Part shown: in pieces, positions 7,443 through 15,052 of the stretch | Position numbering within the stretch: position 1 is the first letter of the stretch | How the letters are laid out: each line of letters starts with the position of its first letter | Notes under the pieces: generated by a model | What the model was told of the DNA's origin: nothing | Seen by the model: only the letters and a program-made list of their open reading frames with translations | Databases searched by the model: none | DNA from: Chloroflexota bacterium | GTDB lineage: Bacteria > Chloroflexota > Limnocylindria > Limnocylindrales > CSP1-4 | Direction of reading: 5' to 3' | DNA length: 21,123 nt | NCBI GenBank assembly: GCA_017881985.1 | Contig: JADGQH010000019.1 | Coordinates: 1 to 21,123 of the forward strand | Program-made: the position numbers and the translations under genes

Positions 7443-8279
7443 ATGCATCCCGTCCTTGCCCAGCTCTCGGTTGGCGGCACGACCCTGACGCTCTATGCGT
7501 ACGGGACCTTCCTGCTGCTGGCCGCCTGCGCCGCGGGCTTCTTCTTCGTCCGCGGCGCAGGAACGCTCGGACTGGCACCGAGACGGGTGCTGCCGCTGTT
7601 CCTCGTGACCACCATGGCCGGCCTCGCGGGGGCACGCCTGCTCGACGCGGCCATGAACCCGTCCTGGTACCTCGCCGATCCGGCCCGCCTCGTGTCCACC
7701 GATCTCCACGGATTCGCCCTCTACGGCGGGCTTGCTGCCGCGATGGCGGTCACCGTGGCCTGGTCTCGCCGCAGCGGCTGCTCCCTGCCGCGCCTCGCGG
7801 ACGCCACGGTCCCCGCGGTCGCGGCCGGGATCGCGCTCCTGCGCGTCGGGTGCTTCCTCAACGGCTGCTGCGCAGGGGTGGCCACGAACCTGCCGTGGGG
7901 GGTGGTATTCCCGTCCAACGCCGTCGGCTTCGAACGCGACCTGCTCGACGGGCAGATCCCCCTCTTCGGCGCGCTGACCTCGCCGACGGCCGTTCACCCG
8001 ACGCAGCTCTACGAGCTCGCCGCCGTCGTGCTCATCGCCCTCGTCGCGCGCACGGTTGGGCGTTCCGGCGCGGCGCCCGGCGTCCCTGCCCTCGTCTTCG
8101 CGGCCGGCTTCCTGGTCTTCCGGGCGGCAAACCAGGCGCTCCGGCCCAGCTCGACGGGCGCGCTGCTCCCGACCGCCGCGCTCGTCGCGATCTACCTCGC
8201 GGCCGGCGTCGCGACTTCCCTGCTGCTGGTGCGCGTTCGGCTGTCGGAATCCGGCCCCAGCCCGCTGCCGGCGAGCTGA
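7443..8279 (+). CDS. lgt: Prolipoprotein diacylglyceryl transferase (Lgt)
   Basis: An integral membrane enzyme that transfers diacylglyceryl from phosphatidylglycerol to the lipobox cysteine of prolipoproteins, the first step of lipoprotein maturation. The 278-aa product has about seven hydrophobic segments. Family landmarks are HGFALYGGL (89-97), the signature LLRVGCFLNGCCAG (132-145), PWGVVFP (151-157) and HPTQLYE (185-191). R134 matches the position of the essential signature arginine in the enterobacterial enzyme. The signature has Cys-Cys where enterobacteria have Glu-Leu; this NGCCxG form is common in other phyla. The ATG at 7443 lies 13 bases after the stop of the lipoprotein protease, an arrangement that suggests shared transcription. 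The Shine-Dalgarno sequence is weak. Whether this is the only Lgt of the organism or a second copy cannot be judged here. Confidence 0.9.
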   Translation: MHPVLAQLSVGGTTLTLYAYGTFLLLAACAAGFFFVRGAGTLGLAPRRVLPLFLVTTMAGLAGARLLDAAMNPSWYLADPARLVSTDLHGFALYGGLAAAMAVTVAWSRRSGCSLPRLADATVPAVAAGIALLRVGCFLNGCCAGVATNLPWGVVFPSNAVGFERDLLDGQIPLFGALTSPTAVHPTQLYELAAVVLIALVARTVGRSGAAPGVPALVFAAGFLVFRAANQALRPSSTGALLPTAALVAIYLAAGVATSLLLVRVRLSESGPSPLPAS

Positions 8280-8708
8280 AGCAGCCGGCGCCGCTGACCA
8301 GACGACCGCGGTCCCCTCGTCCGCGGGACGCCCGGTCGCCACGGTTGGCATCGGGGGGACGAGCATCACGGCGATGACGGCCGGCACGACGACCGCTGCG
8401 TCCTCGACGGCGAAGACGGGATCCTGACGCCCCGGTAGGCGTGATCGCGTTTCAGGCGGCCTCTCAGGCCGAGGCACCCGGCCCCACGAGGCGCCCGATT
8501 GCCCTCGCACAATCGCGCTCTTGCCACTGGCAATCGGCCCGGTGTCACGATCACCATGCGTTCACTATGAAGCACGGCCAAGGGACCCGCAGTCGACGCA
8601 AACCGGGGTCCCTCCCGATGAAGGCGGTCCGGCGGTCGAGGCAAGACCCGACCACCGGACCCGTTCCAGGTGACGTTCATCACTCGCAACCGGGTGGCGG
8701 CGGCCGCC
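8280..8708. other. Intergenic region between lgt and the serine hydrolase; contains one short dyad
   Basis: No gene is supported here. Open frames on both strands have low-complexity Arg/Pro/Ala/Thr translations and no motif. A perfect inverted repeat, TTGCCA-C-TGGCAA, lies at 8521-8533, about 190 bases before the downstream start. It has the form of a small operator, but no regulator can be named. The 11-mer ATGAAGCACGG occurs at 8567 and again at 8721, which may be chance. Confidence 0.35.
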
Positions 8709-9968
8709 ATGCTCGAACACATGAAGCACGGTGGTCGGAAGCTCGTGACGATTGCGGTCACGATTGTCGTGCTAGCCGGGTGCGCCGGCGGTGGGGGCTC
8801 GTTCGCGGCCGCTTCGCCTGCAGCTCCGTCGGCGCTGGCAACGTCAACCGCGACCGCCCCGCCCCCGAGCCCGGCGGCGAAGCCATCCGTCTCGGCCTGG
8901 CCGACTGCGACGCCTGCGGCGACCGACATCCACGCCCTGCTCGACGACGAGCGCACGACGTATGGCGCGCTGGGCGCGCTCGCCGTTGTACGCGTCGGCG
9001 ACGAGCGCTGGGCAGCTACGAGCGGCACGGCGGACCGCGCCGGGACGCCGCTCGCCGACACAACCCGCTTCCGGATCGCGAGCATCACGAAGCCGATCGT
9101 GGCGACCCTCGTGCTCGAGCAGGTTGCCAAGGGCACGCTCTCGCTCGACGGCGTCGTGGGCAAGGTGCTGCCGGGCGTGGTCCGCGCCACGCCCCCGGTC
9201 ACGGTCCGCCAGCTCCTGAACCACACCAGCGGCATCTTCGACGAGAGCAACGACGGCGATCCGATCGCCGACGTCGAGAAGCTGAAGGACCCGACCCTGC
9301 GGGACGAGGCGCGGGCGCTGGTGAAGCGCTACGTCGCCGGTGAGCGCGTGATCGCCTCGGACCGGGTCTTCGTCGCGCTCTCCGAAGCGCACGATCGGTA
9401 CTTCGCACCGGGAACCGGGTACCACTACAGCAACACCAACTACCAGCTTGCGGCGATGATCCTCGAGAAGACGACCGGCCGTCCGCTGTCCGACCTCCTT
9501 GAAGCCAGCATCGTCCAACCCCTGGGACTCATTCACACGACGATCGCGCCGCCTGACACGAAATCGCCCGAGCTGCGTGGCTACGGCACGAGCCTGACCG
9601 ATGGCTCCCTGGTCGACATCACCGACGACCTGACCTTCTTCGGCAACGGCGGCAACGGGGGTGTCATCTCCACCGCGGATGAGCTCCTCACGATCATGCA
9701 AGGGATCGGCTCGGGCCGATTCCTCCCCGCCGCGCTCGTCGCCGACATGAAGACGCCCGAGAGGGAGTCGTACGGCTTGGGCCTCGCGACGTACACCCTG
9801 ACCTGCGGCACGTTCTACGGGCACGAGGGCGGGGTCAACGGGACGGCCTCGATCGCGCTCGTCTCGCCCGACGGCGACGCCGGCGTGGTCATCGCGCTGA
9901 ACCTCCGGAGCGGGGCCGATCCGCGCCTGCCGGCCCTCGCCGACCGGATGCTCTGCCCGCACCTATAG
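8709..9968 (+). CDS. Beta-lactamase-fold serine hydrolase (class C / DD-peptidase-like), predicted lipoprotein
   Basis: A 419-aa extracytoplasmic serine hydrolase of the Beta-lactamase (PF00144) family, which includes DD-carboxypeptidases, esterases and class C beta-lactamases. A basic start, a hydrophobic helix and the lipobox VLAGC (C25) predict lipoprotein export. A Ala/Ser/Pro/Thr linker to about residue 72 follows. Catalytic motifs are SITK with nucleophile S125 and K128, YSN with Y240 and N242, and HEGG at H372-G375, replacing the KTG triad as in many esterase or peptidase members. RQLLNHTSGI (167-176) is a family hallmark. The start is uncertain: GTG at 8670, ATG at 8709 and ATG at 8721 all keep the signal peptide and none has a strong ribosome-binding site. 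It probably acts on peptidoglycan or small esters; antibiotic resistance is not implied. It converges with the LuxR-type gene. Confidence 0.9.
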   Translation: MLEHMKHGGRKLVTIAVTIVVLAGCAGGGGSFAAASPAAPSALATSTATAPPPSPAAKPSVSAWPTATPAATDIHALLDDERTTYGALGALAVVRVGDERWAATSGTADRAGTPLADTTRFRIASITKPIVATLVLEQVAKGTLSLDGVVGKVLPGVVRATPPVTVRQLLNHTSGIFDESNDGDPIADVEKLKDPTLRDEARALVKRYVAGERVIASDRVFVALSEAHDRYFAPGTGYHYSNTNYQLAAMILEKTTGRPLSDLLEASIVQPLGLIHTTIAPPDTKSPELRGYGTSLTDGSLVDITDDLTFFGNGGNGGVISTADELLTIMQGIGSGRFLPAALVADMKTPERESYGLGLATYTLTCGTFYGHEGGVNGTASIALVSPDGDAGVVIALNLRSGADPRLPALADRMLCPHL

Positions 9969-10183
9969 GTTCAAGACGACCCCGACGACTCGGACCGTCC
10001 GCGGATTCTGCACGGGAATCGGCGTCGGACTATTCGTCGTCCAGCCCCGTGCCCGTCTCGAGGCTCCATTCAACTCGGATCGAAGCCAGCCACACGAGAT
10101 TGCTTCCACTGGCATTCCGTGTGACACCCAGCCCGGTCTGAGACGGAATCGACACCGTCCTCGCTGAAGGCAGCAGGGCCTGC

Positions 10184-12889
10184 CTACACGAGGCCAAGCT
10201 CGCGGGCGCGCACGAGCGCGTGCGTTCGGTTTCGGGCGCCGAGCTTCGATCGCACGTGGGCCGCGTGCCACTTTGCCGTGGTGAGTGACACGACGAGGGC
10301 CTCTGCGATGGCGGCGTCTCCCAGGCCAGCAGCCATCAGGTGCAGGACCTCGAGCTCGCGAGCGGTCAGGGCTTCTACCAGATCGCCGCGCTCGTCCCTC
10401 CACGGGGATGTGCCATGGGTGCGGTTGACCACGGTCCGCCCTGCAGCGTCTGACCCGACCGCGGCGAGGACTTCGTCCATGAATGCCGGAGCGATGCGCC
10501 GGACCGCAGGCAACAGGCGGGCGATGGCGCGCCCGTCGTCGACCACCCGGCGAACGTAACCCTCCGGAGCTGCCAGCCGGATTGCCCCCTCGAGAGCGAG
10601 CTGCGCGGCGCCTCGCCTGCCCTCCTGTTCGGCGAGGACCGCCTCGAGCAGCCCGATCGACACGAGATCGGCGACGTCGCCGGCCTGTTCCGCCAGTGTT
10701 CGGGCGCTTCGCAGGTGCCGAGCAGCCTGGGCGGACCGCCGCTGCGCCAGCCGGACTCGAGCGAGGGTCAACTCGGCCGGCAGGCCCGGCCAACCTGCAG
10801 GGACGCGTCCCTGGACCCCATCGGCCCAGTCCGATGCCACCGCCGCGTCGCCGGCGAATACGTGCAGGCGCGCTTCGATCTCAGCCAGACCGTCCTCGAT
10901 CCTCGGCGGCAGCGGCACCGTGCCTTCCCGCCGGATGGTGCCGATCGCATCGAACGCGCCGGCAATATCGCCCGTCGCGAGCCGCGCGAGGGCGAGGTCT
11001 GCGACAGCAGTCCCAATGGCCGGACGCATCTGACCGAAGGAGCCGACCGCCTCCCAGGCTCGATCGAGCTCGTATCGTGCTCCTGCCAGGTCATTCGCCT
11101 CGTAGAGCAGCATTCCCAGGCGATAGGCGGCGTAGGCCAGGCCTCCGCGCACCTGCCCGCGAGCTCCGCTGTATGCGCTGAGGACGCGACGGCACCAGGT
11201 TTCCGCCTCGCGACGGTGTCCCGTCAGATTCAGTGCCAGAGCGAGTTGGGTGAGGGCCAGGACGGCGGGGATCGGCCGGCCGGCGGCGAGGTTCACTTCC
11301 AGCTCCGTCCGCAACATCGCCGCCGAGGCTTCCAGCTCCCCTTTCGCGAGCAGCGCGGTGCCCAACGCGCGAAGTGCGAAGGGCCGGAACTCGTCATCCT
11401 GCTCGAGCAGCCCCAGGGCGGCACGTGCCATCGCCGCGGCCTGGGGGTCACCGAGCTGCGCTCGCAGTGTTGCGTGGATCGCGCCGAGGTTTCCTGACTG
11501 GCGGCCGCCCTCCGCGAGTCTTGCCTGGCTCTCGGCACAGATTGTCGCGGCGTCCCCGAGCCGTCCGATCAGGAGCAGCGAGGCCGCGACCCGGGCCGAC
11601 AGATCGGGGATCTCTCGGACGCGCTCGGCCGGCAGCGCGTCCGTCCAGCGCAGCAGCGTGACGAACTCGCCCACTTCGAAGGTTGCGCGGGAGGCCGCTT
11701 CGACGAGCCGAAGGGCATGGTCGGTCGAACCCGCTTGAAGCGCCTGGTCGATCGCCTCGCCGGTCAGGCCTGCCCGCTCGAGCCAGACGGCGGCCCGCTC
11801 ATGCAGCTCCCGGCGCTCCCGATCGTCGACGAGCGTGCGCAGGTAGTCGGCGAAGAGATGATGGAAGCGGTACCAGCGACGTTCCAGATCGAGCGGTACG
11901 AGGAAGAGGTTGAGGCGTTCGGCCCGATCAAGCAGCCGTGCGCTGTCGTCGCGTCCGGTCACTGCTCGGCACAGGTCTGCGGTGAAGCGCTCCGCGACTG
12001 AGATGCGGACGAGGAACTGGCGAAGGTCGGCTTCGAGGCTTTCGAGGGTCTCGGAACCAAGGTAATCAAGCACGAAGCGCTGGCTCCCGGCAAACGCATC
12101 CACGAGTGCCTCGGTGTCCGGTCGGTTGCGGAGCGAGATGGCCGCCAGCTGCACGCCGGCGATCCAACCCTCGGTGCGCTCCACCAGGCGGGCGATGTGC
12201 AGGCCGTCCATCCGGAGGTCCAAGCCTTCGGAGAGGTAGGCCGCCGTCTCCTTGTCGGTGAAGCGCAGGTCCGCCGCCCGGAGCTCGGCCAGCTTCCGAT
12301 GCGCGCGCAGTCGCGGGAGCGGGAACGGCGGGTCTTCGCGCGTCAGCACGATGAGGTGCACGAAGGGCGGCCCCTGGGCGACCAGCAGGCGCAACACGGC
12401 ATGCACGGGCTCGGCTGAGATGACGTGGTAGTCGTCGAGCACGAGCGCGAGCGGATCGTCGGCTTGGGCGAGCGCGTCGATGAGGAGCGCAGCGATTTCG
12501 GCGGGATCGGTCGCTCCGACGAGCGACCGTGCGGCAATGACGATGCCCGGCCGCAGGGGAGCAAGGGCGCCGACAAGGTACCGCAGGAAGCGCACCGGGT
12601 CGTTGTCGGCGGGGTCGAGCGAGAGCCAGGCGTGCGGCGTGTGGCTCGAGGCCAGCCAGCCGGCGACCGCAATGGTCTTGCCGTATCCGGGAGGAGCGGA
12701 GACGAGCGTCAGCCGAACGTCGGCGTCGAGGGTCCGCGCGAGTTGCGCGTGGAGACGGGGGCGGTCGAGCTGGGCGGCGATGGCGATGGGCGAACGGAGC
12801 TTCGTGGCGATGAGCGGCGGGCCTGGGCTGGCCAATCGGTCTGCGTCTCCGCCCGATCTCACCTCGGGGCTCCTGTCGGGGATGACCAT
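10184..12889 (-). CDS. MalT-like LuxR-family ATP-dependent transcriptional regulator
   Basis: A 901-aa STAND-type regulator with MalT/LAL architecture. After the family N-terminus PLIATKLRSP (25-34) comes an NTPase module with Walker A APPGYGKT (65-72) and Walker B LALVLDDYH (147-155). A winged-helix and linker region follows (RWYRFHHLFADYL). A long alpha-helical TPR-like sensor fills about 380-800. The C-terminal LuxR helix-turn-helix is at about 838-901, with LTARELEVLHLMAAG, AIAEALVVSLTTAKWHAAHVRSKL and the ARNRTHALVRARELGLV end. Such proteins bind an inducer through the TPR region, oligomerise with ATP and activate promoters. The ligand and targets are unknown. The ATG at 12889 has no obvious Shine-Dalgarno, but the family N-terminus begins soon after it. 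It is divergent from the 81-aa/CPBP pair, which it may control. Confidence 0.94.
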   Translation of the reverse strand: MVIPDRSPEVRSGGDADRLASPGPPLIATKLRSPIAIAAQLDRPRLHAQLARTLDADVRLTLVSAPPGYGKTIAVAGWLASSHTPHAWLSLDPADNDPVRFLRYLVGALAPLRPGIVIAARSLVGATDPAEIAALLIDALAQADDPLALVLDDYHVISAEPVHAVLRLLVAQGPPFVHLIVLTREDPPFPLPRLRAHRKLAELRAADLRFTDKETAAYLSEGLDLRMDGLHIARLVERTEGWIAGVQLAAISLRNRPDTEALVDAFAGSQRFVLDYLGSETLESLEADLRQFLVRISVAERFTADLCRAVTGRDDSARLLDRAERLNLFLVPLDLERRWYRFHHLFADYLRTLVDDRERRELHERAAVWLERAGLTGEAIDQALQAGSTDHALRLVEAASRATFEVGEFVTLLRWTDALPAERVREIPDLSARVAASLLLIGRLGDAATICAESQARLAEGGRQSGNLGAIHATLRAQLGDPQAAAMARAALGLLEQDDEFRPFALRALGTALLAKGELEASAAMLRTELEVNLAAGRPIPAVLALTQLALALNLTGHRREAETWCRRVLSAYSGARGQVRGGLAYAAYRLGMLLYEANDLAGARYELDRAWEAVGSFGQMRPAIGTAVADLALARLATGDIAGAFDAIGTIRREGTVPLPPRIEDGLAEIEARLHVFAGDAAVASDWADGVQGRVPAGWPGLPAELTLARVRLAQRRSAQAARHLRSARTLAEQAGDVADLVSIGLLEAVLAEQEGRRGAAQLALEGAIRLAAPEGYVRRVVDDGRAIARLLPAVRRIAPAFMDEVLAAVGSDAAGRTVVNRTHGTSPWRDERGDLVEALTARELEVLHLMAAGLGDAAIAEALVVSLTTAKWHAAHVRSKLGARNRTHALVRARELGLV

Positions 12890-13080
12890 GATTCACTGGA
12901 GCATACGGAGTAGCCGCCTGGTCCGGCGGGCGAACGGCGCGAGCCGGCGCGCGTCGAAGGGACTCGGCCGTCGACGGCCGGTCGACCTCCTGGCGCCCAT
13001 CCCCCACCAACCCGAGCCCATCCCCGATGCCCATCCTTTCGAGGGGCGCCCGGCCCACGGCGTGCCCCGAACATGGCGGC

Positions 13081-13326
13081 ATGAACCGCTACGAGATCCG
13101 GGTCGTTGGGCACCTCGATGCACGCTGGGCGCGAGCCCTGGGTGCAGAGAACCTCCGCCTGCTCGCGGAAGGCGACTCCGTCCTCATCGTTTCGGCCGTC
13201 GATCGGGCGGCCATCTACGGCCTGCTCGCGCGGGTGCGCGACGCCGGCCTCGAGCTCGTCGGCATCACCCGTCTGCCGCAGACGGACAGCGATCAAGCGG
13301 CGACGAAAGGGAGAAACCTCGAATGA
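13081..13326 (+). CDS. Small protein of a recurrent YEIRVxGHL...GLLxxVRDxGLxLVxxTR family, function unknown
   Basis: An 81-aa protein that begins MNRYEIRVVGHLDARWARAL and continues through a strand (VLIVSAVDRAA) to GLLARVRDAGLELVGITRLP. The pattern suggests a compact beta-alpha-beta fold: a first strand, a DxRWA turn, a D-x-A-A helix and a final strand. I recall similar small proteins in Actinomycetota and Chloroflexota starting YEIRVKGHL and ending VRDLGLxLxSVT, often beside membrane-protein or regulator genes, but I know no assigned function. The ATG at 13081 coincides with the conserved start. The stop TGA overlaps the ATG of the CPBP protease (ATGA), so the two are translationally coupled and may act together. 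That it is a real gene is well supported; a role is not. Confidence 0.8.
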   Translation: MNRYEIRVVGHLDARWARALGAENLRLLAEGDSVLIVSAVDRAAIYGLLARVRDAGLELVGITRLPQTDSDQAATKGRNLE

Positions 13327-14183
13327 ACGCACGTGTTTCCGATGCACACCTCTCAGATCGGCGGTCCGGGGGCGCCACGCTCGCCGCACTCATCCGCCGC
13401 CACCCGATGATCGCCTTCTTCACGCTGGCGTACGGTATCTCCTGGGCCATGCTGCTGACCCTCCATGGGCTGCTTGGGCTGCCGGCGGCTCTCGTGATCC
13501 TGCTGCAGACGCTCGGCCCGACGGTCGCCGCGCTGGTCACGGTCGGTGTCCTCGAAGGACCCGCTGGACGGCGCCGACTGCTCGCGAGGGTCCGATTCTG
13601 GCGCGTCGCCCGCCGGTGGTATCTGTTCGCCCTGGCCGGCATCCCGGCGGTTTGCGTCGTGGCTGCGCTTGTCCTCCCGGGTGCGTTCGTCGGCCTGGGC
13701 GATCAATCGGCCGTGAAGCTGGGCATCGAGTTCCTCGCCTTCGTGGTCGTGGGCTTCGTGAGCGGGCCGCTGTTGGAGGAGCCGGGCTGGCGTGGTTTCG
13801 CCCTGCCTCACCTTCAGGCTCAGATGGGTGCCCTGCGCGGAACGTTGGTGCTCGGCGCGCTGTGGGCGGCCTGGCATCTGCCCCAGTACCTTGTGCCGGA
13901 GTGGGCCAATGAGAACGGCGGTCTGAACCCAACGCTCGTCGCGACGTTCCTTCTCATGGTCGTCGCGATCGCTCCGGTCATGACCTGGCTGTTCAACCGC
14001 ACCAGAGGCAGCCTCTTCCTCGTCATGCTGGCCCATTCGAGCATCAACGCCTCGCTGGCCGTCTTCGCCGTGACGGCCTCGGCCCTCAACGTGGGCTTGC
14101 TGGCCCTTGGTTCCCTCTCTGTCATGCTGATCGTGGTGACCCGCGGCCGCCTCGGCTACGTTTCGTCGGAGGACCTCGCCTGA
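13323..14183 (+). CDS. CPBP family intramembrane glutamic endopeptidase (CAAX/bacteriocin-processing type)
   Basis: A 286-aa polytopic membrane protease of the CPBP/Abi family (PF02517), related to Rce1 and to bacteriocin-immunity proteins. Motif one is LLEEPGWRGFALP (150-162), with catalytic E152/E153 and R157. Motif two is WAAWHLP (181-187) with H185. Motif three is LAHSSINAS (236-244) with H238 and N242. About seven or eight hydrophobic segments surround these motifs. The start at 13323 overlaps the stop of the 81-aa gene by ATGA and has AAAGGGAG upstream. Residues 1-27 form a soluble cytoplasmic tail. The substrate is unknown. No bacteriocin or CAAX-ended protein is encoded nearby, so a processing or immunity role cannot be chosen. 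All catalytic residues are present. Confidence 0.92.
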   Translation: MNARVSDAHLSDRRSGGATLAALIRRHPMIAFFTLAYGISWAMLLTLHGLLGLPAALVILLQTLGPTVAALVTVGVLEGPAGRRRLLARVRFWRVARRWYLFALAGIPAVCVVAALVLPGAFVGLGDQSAVKLGIEFLAFVVVGFVSGPLLEEPGWRGFALPHLQAQMGALRGTLVLGALWAAWHLPQYLVPEWANENGGLNPTLVATFLLMVVAIAPVMTWLFNRTRGSLFLVMLAHSSINASLAVFAVTASALNVGLLALGSLSVMLIVVTRGRLGYVSSEDLA

Positions 14184-14215
14184 CCACCGATACCGCATGC
14201 CGACCCGCAGTGGGG

Positions 14216-14246
14216 CGCGGCCTGGCGAGCAGGGGGCCAGGCTGCG
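14216..14246. terminator. Strong hairpin between convergent genes, possible bidirectional terminator
   Basis: CGCGGCCTGG (14216-14225) pairs with CCAGGCTGCG (14237-14246) as a 10-bp stem with one G-U pair and an 11-base loop. It lies in the 80-base gap between the CPBP gene stop (14183) and the stop of the convergent 85-aa gene (14264). There is no T-run on either side, so intrinsic termination would be weak. Position and stem strength still favour a transcript-end function. Confidence 0.45.
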
Positions 14247-14263
14247 ACGCGAATCCCGCGCGC

Positions 14264-14521
14264 CTATGCCAACGCGTCCTCGATGAAGGCCCGTGCGTCG
14301 TGGGAGAGCTCGGCCATCTTCTCGCCGTTGGCCTCGATCAGCCCAAGAAGCTGCTGCGCCTCGCTCGCGTGCTCGAGCCCGATCGCGATGCCCAGCGAGA
14401 GCCAGAAGTTGGCCACTTCGACCGCGTGCGGCTGGGCGTTCTCGGGAAATCCGTCGAACAGCTCGGCCATGGCGCGATTCACGGCACGTCCGTAGTGCTG
14501 CGAACCGGAGTCGATCGTCAC
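14264..14521 (-). CDS. Hypothetical small helical protein (85 aa)
   Basis: I do not recognise this family. The 85-aa product looks all-helical and acidic, with helices at about 10-23 (YGRAVNRAMAELFDGF), 31-54 (HAVEVANFWLSLGIAIGLEHASEA) and 56-84 (ending in MAELSHDARAFIEDALA). It has no signal peptide, no cysteine and no confident membrane helix; the middle helix is amphipathic to hydrophobic. The start is a GTG at 14521 with GGAGGA at ideal spacing, which is strong evidence that it is translated. It follows the 90-aa gene on the same strand with an 18-base gap, so the two form a small operon. A protein-protein interaction or regulatory role is possible but unsupported. Confidence 0.62.
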   Translation of the reverse strand: MTIDSGSQHYGRAVNRAMAELFDGFPENAQPHAVEVANFWLSLGIAIGLEHASEAQQLLGLIEANGEKMAELSHDARAFIEDALA

Positions 14522-14539
14522 GCGGTTCCTCCTGCCCTG

Positions 14540-14812
14540 CTACGCGTGTTCGCGCGCCTGGAGTCGATGCCGGGTGGTGACCTCGACGCGACCGCGTTCG
14601 TCGATCGCCGGGTGCTCGACGAGGGCGATCAGGCGGCTGGTCATGAAGCGGCCCGTGCGGACCGGCTGACCGGTCCGCGTCACCTCGCGCACCTCCACCA
14701 CCCCGCGGGAAGTGACGACCTCGATCCGACGACCGGCCCGGGTCGCGACGATCTCGAACGTCTGGACGCCCTGCCCGGTGTCGACCATCGCCTCGACTCG
14801 ATCACCTTTCAC
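14540..14812 (-). CDS. Hypothetical small beta-rich protein (90 aa)
   Basis: I do not recognise this family. The 90-aa product is dominated by short alternating strands: RVEAMVDTGQGVQTFEIVATRAGRRIEV, then VVEVREVTRTGQPVRTGRFMTSRLIALVEH. A small beta-barrel or SH3-like fold would fit. It is basic, cytoplasmic (no signal or membrane helix) and lacks cysteine. The start is a GTG at 14812; a CCGGAG about 15 bases upstream is a poor Shine-Dalgarno, so the start is not certain. It is the first gene of a two-gene minus-strand unit with the 85-aa gene, and is divergent from the ECF sigma gene. Reality is supported by its position, the tight gap to the next gene and protein-like composition. Confidence 0.55.
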   Translation of the reverse strand: MKGDRVEAMVDTGQGVQTFEIVATRAGRRIEVVTSRGVVEVREVTRTGQPVRTGRFMTSRLIALVEHPAIDERGRVEVTTRHRLQAREHA

Positions 14813-14846
14813 GCGGCCAACAATACTCCGGAGATCAGCCCGGACG

Positions 14847-14860
14847 CGATCGGTCGATCG
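14847..14860. promoter_or_regulatory. Short dyad between divergent small-gene operon and ECF sigma gene
   Basis: CGATCG (14847-14852), GT, CGATCG (14855-14860) is a 14-base dyad whose arms are themselves palindromes. It lies 35 bases upstream of the minus-strand GTG and about 190 bases upstream of the sigma factor start, in the only non-coding stretch that can hold both promoters. CGATCG is common in high-GC genomes, so chance is likely enough to keep confidence low. Confidence 0.2.
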
Positions 14861-15052
14861 TTGATGACGGCGGGTCCGCGGGCGCAGTTCGTGTTGACGT
14901 CGGCCGCGATTGATCCCGCTCAGGTTTTGCCCGGAGTTCTCTGACCAGGTACACCGTCACCGCCCATCCCAGGCTCGATGGTCGTGGCTCGAACCTGGCT
15001 CGTGCAGCAACCGAAGAACCGTTTGGGCTCGCCGCTCGTCTGGAAGCCTGTG

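Noticed and set aside
7410..8510. Minus-strand open frame opposite lgt
   Set aside because: The translation is low-complexity and Arg/Glu/Gly-rich, while lgt on the plus strand has all family signatures.
8567..8731. Repeated 11-mer ATGAAGCACGG at 8567 and 8721, suggesting a duplicated start region
   Set aside because: The similarity stops after 11 bases, and the first copy opens only a low-complexity out-of-frame reading. Chance is the simpler explanation.
8844..9962. Minus-strand open frame opposite the serine hydrolase
   Set aside because: No family motif is visible. The plus-strand gene has SxxK, YSN and HEG motifs in the right order.
10142..10159. Small GACGG/CCGTC hairpin between the convergent serine hydrolase and LuxR genes
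   Set aside because: A 5-bp stem with an 8-base loop and no T-run is too weak to call as a terminator in high-GC DNA.
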